Positions 43,036-50,984 of a DNA stretch of 64,000 nt are shown here, one piece after another. The stretch spans positions 124,001 to 188,000 of the forward strand of contig CAJTSF010000001.1 in assembly GCA_910578985.1 (NCBI GenBank). The letters are read 5' to 3'. Numbering within the stretch: the stretch's first letter is position 1; each line of letters opens with the position of its first letter. Made by a program: the position numbers and the translations under genes. This stretch comes from an uncultured Odoribacter sp. (GTDB lineage Bacteria; Bacteroidota; Bacteroidia; Bacteroidales; Marinifilaceae). The notes beneath the pieces are model-generated. The model worked only from the letters and a program-made list of their open reading frames with translations, made no database searches and had not been told where the DNA came from.

Positions 43036-43590
43036 TTAAACTTTAGCCGACTTTCCTGCTTTCCGGCGAACAACCTCGCCAACAAAACGGATACCTTTTC
43101 CTTTGTAAGGCTCCGGTTTACGGAAAGAACGGATTTTGGCTGCTACCTGACCGATCAACTGTTTGTCACAACTTTCGAGTGTGATAATCGGATTGGCACG
43201 CTTTTCAGTTACTGCTGAAACTTTCACCTCTGCCGGCAATTGCAGGAAGATGGAGTGGGAATACCCCAAACCGAGTTCGAGCACCTGTCCCTCCGCGTTG
43301 GCACGGAAACCGACACCCACCAGTTCCTGTTTGATGGTGTAGCCCTCAGAAACACCCACAACCATATTGTGAAGCAACGCACGATACAGACCGTGCTGTG
43401 CTTTATGTTCCTTATCTTCTGTGTGGCGCTGCACATGCAGCACGTTATCCTCTACTGTAACAGTAAGATCAGTGCTTACTTTTTGGGAAAGCTGCCCTTT
43501 CGGTCCTTTTACAGTGACGGTATTATCCGGACTTACTGCTACAGTAACTCCTTGTGGTATATGAATCGGTAATTTTCCTATACGTGACAT
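43036..43590 (-). CDS. rplF: Ribosomal protein L6
   Basis: 184 residues with two related domains; MSRIGKLPIHIPQGV at the start and the C-terminal PEPYKGKGIRFVGEVVRRKAG signature. Confidence 0.98.
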   Translation of the reverse strand: MSRIGKLPIHIPQGVTVAVSPDNTVTVKGPKGQLSQKVSTDLTVTVEDNVLHVQRHTEDKEHKAQHGLYRALLHNMVVGVSEGYTIKQELVGVGFRANAEGQVLELGLGYSHSIFLQLPAEVKVSAVTEKRANPIITLESCDKQLIGQVAAKIRSFRKPEPYKGKGIRFVGEVVRRKAGKSAKV

Positions 43591-43607
43591 CTCTTCTTCA
43601 CTTTAAA

Positions 43608-44003
43608 TTAATACACATAACACAATACTTCACCGCCCACGTTCCGCTGGCGAGCTTCTTTGTCAGTCATCAATCCCATGGAAGTAGACAAAATGGCGAT
43701 ACCCAAGCCGTTCAATACCCGAGGCATTTCCTCCACGTTCGTGTAACGACGCAAACCGGGCTTGGACACACGCACCAAAGACTTGATGGCCGGCACTTTC
43801 GTTTCAGGATGATACTTCAGGGCGATCTTGATATTGCTTCTTGCTCCCTCCTGTTCGAATTTATAATTCAGGATATACCCCTTCTCTTTCAGGATTTTTG
43901 TCATTTCGAGTTTCATCTTTGAACCCGGAATCTCCACCACTTTGTGACCTACGCTTACCGCATTCCGAATGCGGGTAAGAAAATCTGCTATTGGATCTGT
44001 CAT
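43608..44003 (-). CDS. rpsH: Ribosomal protein S8
   Basis: 131 residues; MTDPIADFLTRIRNA at the start, GIAILSTSMGLMTDKEARQ near the end. S8 is the usual feedback regulator of the spc operon in enterobacteria; whether this holds here is unknown. Confidence 0.98.
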   Translation of the reverse strand: MTDPIADFLTRIRNAVSVGHKVVEIPGSKMKLEMTKILKEKGYILNYKFEQEGARSNIKIALKYHPETKVPAIKSLVRVSKPGLRRYTNVEEMPRVLNGLGIAILSTSMGLMTDKEARQRNVGGEVLCYVY

Positions 44004-44023
44004 CTCTTTTCGCTTTTATAAAT

Positions 44024-44293
44024 TTACCAACTAGCCTTTTTAACTCCCGGAATCAGACCGGCAGATGCCATTTCACGAAACTGGATACGGCTGATGCCGA
44101 ATTGTCTCATGTAACCTCTGGGACGTCCCGTCAGCTTGCAACGGTTGTGCAGGCGGACCGGATTCGAGTTTCTCGGCAGGAGACTGAGTGCAGCGTAGTC
44201 ACCTTCCTCTTTTAATTTTGCCCGTTTCGCAGCGTACTTTTCTACCAATTTTGCACGCTTCACCTCACGGGCTTTCATTGATTCTTTTGCCAT
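44024..44293 (-). CDS. rpsN: Ribosomal protein S14 (zinc-free form)
   Basis: 89 residues; LPRNSNPVRLHNRCKLTGRPRG is the S14 signature. There is no CxxC pair, so this is the longer C-minus type. Confidence 0.98.
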   Translation of the reverse strand: MAKESMKAREVKRAKLVEKYAAKRAKLKEEGDYAALSLLPRNSNPVRLHNRCKLTGRPRGYMRQFGISRIQFREMASAGLIPGVKKASW

Positions 44294-44305
44294 TTCGCTT
44301 GTTTT

Positions 44306-44854
44306 TTAGTTCTTTTTAAATGGTAATCCAAACTCTCTGAGCAGAGCAAAACCTTCTTCGTCGGTATTAGCCGAAGTCACAAATGTAATGTTCATACCCA
44401 TGATTTTGTGCACGGAATCCAACACAATCTCAGGGAATATGATCTGCTCTTCAAGACCTAATGTATAATTTCCTTTCCCGTCCAGTTTGCTGTTAATGCC
44501 CTTGAAGTCGCGGATACGCGGCAGGGCGCTGCAAATCAATCTTTCCAGGAACTCGTACATTCTTTCTTTGCGCAAAGTCACTTTCACGCCGATCGGCATG
44601 CCTTTACGCAGTTTAAAGTTAGATACGTCTTTCGTAGATTTACCCACGATGGCTTTCTGACCGGTTATCGCGGTAATCTCATTCAATGAAAACTCCAGGA
44701 TTTTCTTGTCCTGAATAGCTGCTCCTACTCCCTGATTGATTACTATCTTCTCCAAACGGGGAGCCTGCATAACTGACTTGTATCCGAACTCCTTCATCAA
44801 GGTCGGTACAATTTCTTCGTTATACTTTGTTTTTAGATTTGGTACGTATTTCAT
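44306..44854 (-). CDS. rplE: Ribosomal protein L5
   Basis: 182 residues; PRLEKIVINQGVG and LRKGMPIGVKVTLR are the family blocks; binds 5S rRNA. A 191-base gap containing a -7 box and a hairpin separates it from rplX, unusual inside this otherwise tight operon. Confidence 0.98.
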   Translation of the reverse strand: MKYVPNLKTKYNEEIVPTLMKEFGYKSVMQAPRLEKIVINQGVGAAIQDKKILEFSLNEITAITGQKAIVGKSTKDVSNFKLRKGMPIGVKVTLRKERMYEFLERLICSALPRIRDFKGINSKLDGKGNYTLGLEEQIIFPEIVLDSVHKIMGMNITFVTSANTDEEGFALLREFGLPFKKN

Positions 44855-44926
44855 CTTTTTATTTATGTTTTTGACCTACGATTGACCTCCTATACCTTAT
44901 GCACCGGAAGTCTTTTTTCCAAGGTG

Positions 44927-44934
44927 CAAAGATA
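44927..44934 (-). promoter_or_regulatory. Possible internal promoter before rplE
   Basis: TATCTTTG on the minus strand, a perfect TAnnTTTG, 72 bases before the rplE ATG. No good -33 element. Confidence 0.4.
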
Positions 44935-44993
44935 TAAAATATTTTTATTCGCCACTTCGTAGCTCCATAATATATTTCGACTTATGATTTTTT

Positions 44994-45029
44994 GATTTAC
45001 GATCGAGTGTCACCACTGAATCGTAAATC
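44994..45029. promoter_or_regulatory. Hairpin in the rplX-rplE spacer
   Basis: GATTTACGAT (44994-45003) and ATCGTAAATC (45020-45029) are perfect 10-bp inverted arms with a 16-base loop; a third related copy, ATCGTAAATC, follows at 45035-45044 next to the rplX stop. Confidence 0.55.
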
Positions 45030-45045
45030 TCAAAATCGTAAATCA

Positions 45046-45369
45046 TTACTTCAGGATTTCTCCCGATTTTTTGGCAAATCTTACCAATTTACCGTTCTCA
45101 TCAGCCTTGCGACCGATGCGGGTTGCTTTCCCTGTCGAGGGATCTACAACATTCAGGTTGGAAATGTGAATCGGAGCCTCCTGCTTGATGATACCACCCT
45201 GCGGATGCTTGGCATTCGGTTTCGTGTGCTTGCTCACCATGTTGATTCCTTCCACGATGGCTCTTTCCTTATCGGGAATAACTTCCAGCACCTTTCCCTG
45301 CTTGCCTTTATCCTCTCCGGCATTTACCTCCACTAAATCGCCTTTCTTAATGTGAAATTTTCTATTCAT
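45046..45369 (-). CDS. rplX: Ribosomal protein L24
   Basis: 107 residues with a KOW motif (KKGDLVEVNAGEDKGKQGKV); early assembly protein of the 50S subunit. Confidence 0.98.
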   Translation of the reverse strand: MNRKFHIKKGDLVEVNAGEDKGKQGKVLEVIPDKERAIVEGINMVSKHTKPNAKHPQGGIIKQEAPIHISNLNVVDPSTGKATRIGRKADENGKLVRFAKKSGEILK

Positions 45370-45391
45370 CGCAATCTAAAATCGTAAATAA

Positions 45392-45757
45392 TTAAAGTAC
45401 TTCCGGGGCCAACGAAACAATTTTCGTATAGCCTTCACGAACTTCACGGGCTACAGGTCCGAAGATACGCGTCCCTCTCATTTCACCGGCATTGTTCAAC
45501 AATACGCAAGCATTGTCGTCAAAGCGGATGTATGAGCCGTCAGGACGTCTGTATTCTTTGGTTGTACGCACCACAACTGCCTTGCTTACGGTGCCCTGTT
45601 TAATATCACCGTTCGGCAGAGCGCTTTTCACAGCCACAACGATTTTATCGCCAACACGTGCATATCTTTTCTTGGTACCGCCAAGAACACGGATACAAAG
45701 CACTTCCTTAGCACCGCTGTTATCTGCAACTGATAATCTGGTTTCCTGCTGTATCAT
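45392..45757 (-). CDS. rplN: Ribosomal protein L14
   Basis: 121 residues; MIQQETRLSVADNSGAKEV and the C-terminal TRIFGPVAREVRE are diagnostic. Confidence 0.98.
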   Translation of the reverse strand: MIQQETRLSVADNSGAKEVLCIRVLGGTKKRYARVGDKIVVAVKSALPNGDIKQGTVSKAVVVRTTKEYRRPDGSYIRFDDNACVLLNNAGEMRGTRIFGPVAREVREGYTKIVSLAPEVL

Positions 45758-45759
45758 GG

Positions 45760-46014
45760 TTACTTCACTCTTTCAATGATTTCAACTAATCTCCATCTCT
45801 TCATCTTGCTCAAGGGACGGGTCTCCATAATTCTCACGGTGTCGCCAATATTACACTCATTCTTTTCATCATGAGCGGTAAATTTCTTGGTCTTCTTCAC
45901 GAATTTGCCGTAAATCGGGTGTTTCTCCTTAAAGTGTACAGCAACGGTGATAGTTTTATCCATCTTATTGCTCAGTACTACACCGATACGTTCTTTTCTA
46001 AGATTTCTTTCCAT
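45760..46014 (-). CDS. rpsQ: Ribosomal protein S17
   Basis: 84 residues, OB fold; GVVLSNKMDKTITVAV and IGDTVRIMETRPLSKMKRW mark S17. Two bases before rplN. Confidence 0.98.
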   Translation of the reverse strand: MERNLRKERIGVVLSNKMDKTITVAVHFKEKHPIYGKFVKKTKKFTAHDEKNECNIGDTVRIMETRPLSKMKRWRLVEIIERVK

Positions 46015-46018
46015 TGCC

Positions 46019-46219
46019 TTACTTCTTTTCGTTTAATTCTCTCTTACGCAACTCGGTCATCATACGGGCGATGGTCTTGCGGGCAGCACGCAACTGCATC
46101 GGGTTCTCCATGGGGGTAATCGTATGATTCATGGACTGCTTATTCAAAGCGGCTTTTTCCATTGCCACTTTTTCTTTAAGCTCTGCTGTGGTCATTTGTA
46201 TAATCTCTGAATTTTTCAT
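46019..46219 (-). CDS. rpmC: Ribosomal protein L29
   Basis: 66 residues, two-helix protein; MTTAELKEKVAMEKAAL and the end ARKTIARMMTELRKREL. ATG at 46219 is the only good start. Confidence 0.97.
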   Translation of the reverse strand: MKNSEIIQMTTAELKEKVAMEKAALNKQSMNHTITPMENPMQLRAARKTIARMMTELRKRELNEKK

Positions 46220-46258
46220 CTCTCTGACAAATTAATTTTAAACTTAATAGTCGGAAGA

Positions 46259-46681
46259 CTATTCTTCTACATAATCACGTCTAACCACAAACTTCGTCGT
46301 AATAGGCAATTTCTGTGCCGCCAGACGCAGAGCCTCTTTTGCAATGGCATAGGGCACTCCGTCCGCTTCGAAAAGAATTCTTCCCGGAGTAACAGGCGCA
46401 ACAAATCCTTCCGGATTACCTTTACCTTTACCCATACGTACTTCCGCAGGCTTCTTGGTAATAGGCTTATCGGGAAATATACGAATCCATATCTGTCCCT
46501 GACGCTGCATGTAACGGGTCACCGCAACACGGGCTGCTTCTATCTGGCGTCCTTCGATCCATTTCTCTTCCAACGCCTTAATTCCAAAAGATCCGAATGC
46601 AAGCTGATTGCCTCTTTGGGCATTCCCCTTCATTCTTCCCTTCTGACTTCTTCTAAATTTAGTCCTTTTCGGCTGTAACAT
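46259..46681 (-). CDS. rplP: Ribosomal protein L16
   Basis: 140 residues; MLQPKRTKFRRSQKGRMKG, RVAVTRYMQRQGQIWIRIFP and VRMGKGKGNPEGFVAPV are diagnostic. Confidence 0.98.
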   Translation of the reverse strand: MLQPKRTKFRRSQKGRMKGNAQRGNQLAFGSFGIKALEEKWIEGRQIEAARVAVTRYMQRQGQIWIRIFPDKPITKKPAEVRMGKGKGNPEGFVAPVTPGRILFEADGVPYAIAKEALRLAAQKLPITTKFVVRRDYVEE

Positions 46682-46711
46682 AGCTCTTCGTTTAAATGAT
46701 TAAAAGACTAC

Positions 46712-47452
46712 TTACTTTCTCTTTTTCTTGAAACCGCCCTTCTTTCCATCACCTTTACCGGCTGACGGACGGCCTCCATTGTTATTGTCACGGGTCTGGA
46801 GCAGTGAGTTCGGAATCAGTTCACGCTTGCCGTAAACCTCTCCTTTGCACACCCACACCTTAATACCCAGCAGGCCATAAGTGGTCAGCGCTTCTGCCTG
46901 TGCATAATCGATATCGGCACGGAACGTGTGCAGCGGCGTTCTTCCTTCCTTGAACATTTCGGCACGTGCCATTTCGGCGCCGTTCAAACGTCCGGAAATC
47001 AAAATCTTGATACCCTCTGCTCCCATCCTCATGGTCGATGAGATAGCCATCTTAATAGCCCGGCGGTATGCTACACGGCCTTCCAGCTGACGAGCTATGT
47101 TATTGCCTACAATCACGGCGTCCAGCTCAGGACGTTTGATTTCGAAAATATTGATCTGAACCTCTTTATCAGTGATTTTCTTCAACTCCTCTTTCAACTT
47201 ATCCACCTCTGCACCGCCTTTACCGATAATCAAACCCGGACGGGCAGTGTTGATCGTGATCGTAATGAGTTTCAGTGTACGCTCGATCACAATCTTTGCG
47301 ATTCCGGCTTTAGCGAGACGTGCGTTCAGATACTTTCTGATCTTGTAGTCTTCCACTAATTTGTCACCGTAATTCTTGCCACCGAACCAATTAGAATCCC
47401 ATCCGCGGATGACACCTAATCTATTGCTTATTGGATTACATTTTTGTCCCAT
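46712..47452 (-). CDS. rpsC: Ribosomal protein S3
   Basis: 246 residues with a KH domain (PGLIIGKGGAEVDKLKEEL) and the C-terminal GAEGIKILISGRLNGAEMAR. The basic Lys/Gly-rich tail (GDGKKGGFKKKRK) is a local extension. Confidence 0.98.
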   Translation of the reverse strand: MGQKCNPISNRLGVIRGWDSNWFGGKNYGDKLVEDYKIRKYLNARLAKAGIAKIVIERTLKLITITINTARPGLIIGKGGAEVDKLKEELKKITDKEVQINIFEIKRPELDAVIVGNNIARQLEGRVAYRRAIKMAISSTMRMGAEGIKILISGRLNGAEMARAEMFKEGRTPLHTFRADIDYAQAEALTTYGLLGIKVWVCKGEVYGKRELIPNSLLQTRDNNNGGRPSAGKGDGKKGGFKKKRK

Positions 47453-47455
47453 GCT

Positions 47456-47878
47456 TTACTCTTTTACAGTGTTTTCAACAACGGCAGTTTTACTTCCCAA
47501 CACGATTGTCACGTGATTGGATCTCTTACGAATTCTGTGCGCTCTTCCCTGCGGAGCCGGACGCAATCTTTTCAGGATTCCGGCACCATCGACAAAAATC
47601 TCCTTTACATAAAGGGCTGCATCGTCGATACGCGCTCCGTCATTCTTTACGCTCCAGTTTGCAATCGCGGAAACTAACAGTTTTTCAACCTTACGAGCTG
47701 CTTCCTTCGGACAAAATTTCAGTGTATCCAAAGCCTTCTGTACGTCCATTCCACGCACGAGGTCAGCCACCAATCTCATTTTCTGAGGTGATGAAGGACA
47801 ATCACGCAGCACAGCGAAAGCCTTTTGTTTTCTGGCTTCCTTCATCTGATTTGCTCTTATTCTTTTTCTAGCACCCAT
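47456..47878 (-). CDS. rplV: Ribosomal protein L22
   Basis: 140 residues from ATG 47878 (MGARKRIRANQMKEARKQ); a TTG three codons earlier is weaker. RRLRPAPQGRAHRIRK-like RLRPAPQGRAHRIRKRSNHV is the tunnel-lining hairpin region. Three bases before rpsC. Confidence 0.97.
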   Translation of the reverse strand: MGARKRIRANQMKEARKQKAFAVLRDCPSSPQKMRLVADLVRGMDVQKALDTLKFCPKEAARKVEKLLVSAIANWSVKNDGARIDDAALYVKEIFVDGAGILKRLRPAPQGRAHRIRKRSNHVTIVLGSKTAVVENTVKE

Positions 47879-47915
47879 TTTATACAATCTTCATTTGTTC
47901 AACTTTATCACGCTA

Positions 47916-48185
47916 TTATTTCTTCTTCTTGTCAGCGTGACCTCTAAATGTACGTGTCGGTGCAAACTCACCCAATTTATGACCTACCATGTTTTCGGTC
48001 ACATAAACAGGAATAAATTTGTTTCCGTTGTGTACAGCTACCGTATGCCCTACGAAATCCGGAGAAATCATGGAATAACGAGCCCAGGTCTTAACAACCG
48101 ATTTCTTATTGGTCTCATTCATCGCCAGTATTCTCTTCTCCAGCTTTACATCAATAAAAGGGCCTTTTTTTAACGAACGACTCAT
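47916..48185 (-). CDS. rpsS: Ribosomal protein S19
   Basis: 89 residues; MSRSLKKGPFIDVKLEKRI and VGHKLGEFAPTRTFRGH are diagnostic. Confidence 0.98.
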   Translation of the reverse strand: MSRSLKKGPFIDVKLEKRILAMNETNKKSVVKTWARYSMISPDFVGHTVAVHNGNKFIPVYVTENMVGHKLGEFAPTRTFRGHADKKKK

Positions 48186-48204
48186 AACATCAAAATTTAA
48201 TCAG

Positions 48205-49029
48205 TTATTTTTTCCTTCTTTCAACTATATACTTCGAAGAAGCCTTCTTCGGCGCTCTGGTCTTATAACCCTTAGCCAACAAGCCCTTCCGTGATCTCGG
48301 GTGACCTCCTGATGCACGACCTTCACCACCACCCATCGGGTGATCGACAGGGTTCATCACTACGCCACGAACACGGGGACGGCGACCCAACCAACGCGTA
48401 CGACCAGCTTTACCGGAACGTTCCAGAGAGTGGTCGGGGTTAGACACCGTACCGACGGTTGCCTTACAGGTTACCAATACCATACGAACCTCTCCCGAAG
48501 GCAACTTGATGGAAGCATACTTCCCTTCTCTCGCCACCAACTGAGCATAAGAACCGGCGCTACGAGCCATCACAGCTCCCTGTCCCGGTCTCAATTCAAT
48601 GTTATGGATAATTGTACCTAATGGGATTTCGGACAGATACAACGTATTGCCGATTTCCGGTGCGACACCCTTGCCGCTTTCCAAAGTCTGGCCTACAGCC
48701 AAACCTACCGGAGCCACAATATAACGCTTCTCACCGTCCGCATACACCAACAGAGCGATACGAGCCGTGCGGTTCGGATCATATTCGATTGTTGCCACGC
48801 GGGCAGGAATATTCTCCTTTTCACGCTTGAAGTCGATAACTCTGTACTTGTGTTTATGACCACCACCTATATATCTCATTGTCATCTTACCGGTGTTGTT
48901 ACGTCCACCGGTCTTGCTGTTCGGTCTCAACAATGATTTCTCAGGTCTATCTGTAGTCACCTGCTCAAAAGTATTCACTACTTTTCCTCTCTGACCAGGG
49001 GTTACAGGATTTAGTTTTCTTACAGCCAT
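48205..49029 (-). CDS. rplB: Ribosomal protein L2
   Basis: 274 residues, near the peptidyl-transferase centre. Blocks RNNTGKMTMRYIGGGHKHKY and GVVMNPVDHPMGGGEGRASG (holding the conserved His) are diagnostic. Confidence 0.98.
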   Translation of the reverse strand: MAVRKLNPVTPGQRGKVVNTFEQVTTDRPEKSLLRPNSKTGGRNNTGKMTMRYIGGGHKHKYRVIDFKREKENIPARVATIEYDPNRTARIALLVYADGEKRYIVAPVGLAVGQTLESGKGVAPEIGNTLYLSEIPLGTIIHNIELRPGQGAVMARSAGSYAQLVAREGKYASIKLPSGEVRMVLVTCKATVGTVSNPDHSLERSGKAGRTRWLGRRPRVRGVVMNPVDHPMGGGEGRASGGHPRSRKGLLAKGYKTRAPKKASSKYIVERRKK

Positions 49030-49034
49030 GTCAA

Positions 49035-49325
49035 TTAAATATTGCTAAAAAAATCAATACTATCACCTTCTGCTAAAGTCACAATTGCCTTCTTATACGA
49101 ATTGGTACGTCCGCTGATTACGCCGGCCTTGGTATAACGGGATTTCACCGAACCCTGGTAACGTTGCGTATTCACAGCCACGACATTCACTCCGTACATC
49201 GCCTCAACTGCTTTCTTTATCTCAATCTTATTCGCGTCCTTAGCCACCACAAACGCCACTTTGTTTTGTTTGTCGGTCAGCGCTGTCATCTTTTCCGTTA
49301 AAACGGGCTTAATAATAATTTCCAT
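49035..49325 (-). CDS. rplW: Ribosomal protein L23
   Basis: 96 residues; IIKPVLTEKMTALTDKQNKV start and EIKKAVEAMYGVNVVAVNT. Docking site for trigger factor and SRP at the tunnel exit. Confidence 0.97.
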   Translation of the reverse strand: MEIIIKPVLTEKMTALTDKQNKVAFVVAKDANKIEIKKAVEAMYGVNVVAVNTQRYQGSVKSRYTKAGVISGRTNSYKKAIVTLAEGDSIDFFSNI

Positions 49326-49336
49326 CTCTTCTCCGA

Positions 49337-49972
49337 TTAGTTAAGATTGAACATTTCGTTAAGGCCCTCCACAGAACTTTCAACCAACACAAGGTTCTTC
49401 GCCTTCATGATGTTGTAAGTTGCGATGTCGCACACTCTCATTACTTCAACTCGCTGCAAATTGCGGGCAGACAGCAATACGTTCTCGTTCACTCCATTTC
49501 CCAGAACCAGCAACAGACGACCGTTGTTCACCTGAAGGTTATTCATTACAGCCACCATTTCCTTGGTCTTCGGAGCTTCGAAAGTAAAGTCTTCGACAAC
49601 TTTCACAGCATTAGCGTTTGCTTTTACAGACAAAGCCGACTTACGAGCCAATTTTTTCAATTTTTTGTTCAGCTTGAAGCTGTAGTCTCTTGGTACGGGA
49701 CCAAACACACGGCCTCCTCCTCTGAACTCCGGGTTCTTGATACCACCTGCACGAGCACCGCCGGTTCCTTTCTGTTTCTTCAACTTCTTCGTACTACCGG
49801 AGATTTCATTTCTCTGTTTTGACTTATGGGTACCCTGGCGGTTGTTTGCCAGGAACTGCTTTACGTCAAGGTAGATGGCATGCTCGTTAGGCTGAATTCC
49901 AAAGATAGCGTCATTTAACACCACCTTCCTGCCGGTTTCCTGTCCGGCAATGTTTAGTACACTTAACTCCAT
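49337..49972 (-). CDS. rplD: Ribosomal protein L4
   Basis: 211 residues; the extended loop QRNEISGSTKKLKKQKGTG lines the exit tunnel. L4 regulates the S10 operon in E. coli; no matching leader is evident here. Overlaps rplC by one base. Confidence 0.98.
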   Translation of the reverse strand: MELSVLNIAGQETGRKVVLNDAIFGIQPNEHAIYLDVKQFLANNRQGTHKSKQRNEISGSTKKLKKQKGTGGARAGGIKNPEFRGGGRVFGPVPRDYSFKLNKKLKKLARKSALSVKANANAVKVVEDFTFEAPKTKEMVAVMNNLQVNNGRLLLVLGNGVNENVLLSARNLQRVEVMRVCDIATYNIMKAKNLVLVESSVEGLNEMFNLN

Positions 49973-50595
49973 TACTTCTGAATAATTACGTATGAACCTT
50001 TAGTTCCGGGAACAGAGCCCTTCACCAACAACAAATTATTTTCAGGAATTACCTTCAAAACTTCCAAGTTCTCTACAGTAACTCTGTCACCGCCCATACG
50101 GCCACCCATACGCATACCTTTGAAAACGCGCGCCGGAGTAGAACAGGCTCCGATAGAACCCGGCTTTCTCGTACGGTTGTGCTGACCGTGGGTAGTCTGA
50201 CCTACTCCACCGAAACCGTGACGTTTCACAACGCCCTGGTAACCCTTTCCTTTAGAGGTTCCGACAATATCAACGAAATTCGTGCCTTCCAGCATCGTCA
50301 CGTCGATGACATCGCCCAACTTGTGTTCTTCGGCAAATCCTGCAAACTCTACGAGCTTACGTTTCGGAGTTGTGCCTGCTTTCTTAAAGTGTCCACTTAG
50401 CTGCTTGCTCGTGTGTTTCTCTTTTTTCTCATCGAAACCCAACTGCAATGCTTCGTAACCGTCTTTTTCCAAGGTTTTCACCTGAGTCACGACACATGGA
50501 CCGCATTCAATAACAGTGCATGGGATGCTTTTCCCCTCAACACTGAAAACGGAAGTCATTCCGACTTTTTTTCCAATTAAACCTGGTAATTTCAT
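49972..50595 (-). CDS. rplC: Ribosomal protein L3
   Basis: 207 residues; LIGKKVGMTSVFSVEGKSIP and GVVKRHGFGGVGQTTHGQHN (target region of the methylated Gln) are diagnostic. Confidence 0.98.
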   Translation of the reverse strand: MKLPGLIGKKVGMTSVFSVEGKSIPCTVIECGPCVVTQVKTLEKDGYEALQLGFDEKKEKHTSKQLSGHFKKAGTTPKRKLVEFAGFAEEHKLGDVIDVTMLEGTNFVDIVGTSKGKGYQGVVKRHGFGGVGQTTHGQHNRTRKPGSIGACSTPARVFKGMRMGGRMGGDRVTVENLEVLKVIPENNLLLVKGSVPGTKGSYVIIQK

Positions 50596-50653
50596 CTTTT
50601 TAAAAATAGGTTAATTCATCTCTCTTTCGAACGACATAGGATATCGCCGTCCA

Positions 50654-50959
50654 TTACACTTTAATCTCTACTTCCACACCACTCGGCAACTCAAGCTTCA
50701 TCAGCGCGTCGATAGTTCCAGCCGTCGAGCTGTAAATATCAATCAGCCTCTTGAATGTGCACAACAAAAATTGTTCGCGGCTCTTCTTGTTTACAAAAGT
50801 AGAGCGATTGACAGTAAACACCCCTTTGTGCGTGGGGAGAGGAATCGGTCCGCTCACCACAGCGCCAGTAGCCTTCACCGTCTTAACAATCTTCTCTGCC
50901 GACTTGTCCACCAAGTTGTGATCGTAAGATTTTAACTTAATTCTGATTTTTTGGCTCAT
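50654..50959 (-). CDS. rpsJ: Ribosomal protein S10
   Basis: 101 residues; IRIKLKSYDHNLVDKSAEKI and GPIPLPTHKGVFTVNRS. First gene of the S10 group; starts only 25 bases after fusA, with no tuf gene between. Confidence 0.98.
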   Translation of the reverse strand: MSQKIRIKLKSYDHNLVDKSAEKIVKTVKATGAVVSGPIPLPTHKGVFTVNRSTFVNKKSREQFLLCTFKRLIDIYSSTAGTIDALMKLELPSGVEVEIKV

Positions 50960-50984
50960 GTTTTTTGATTATTGTAGATGTATT

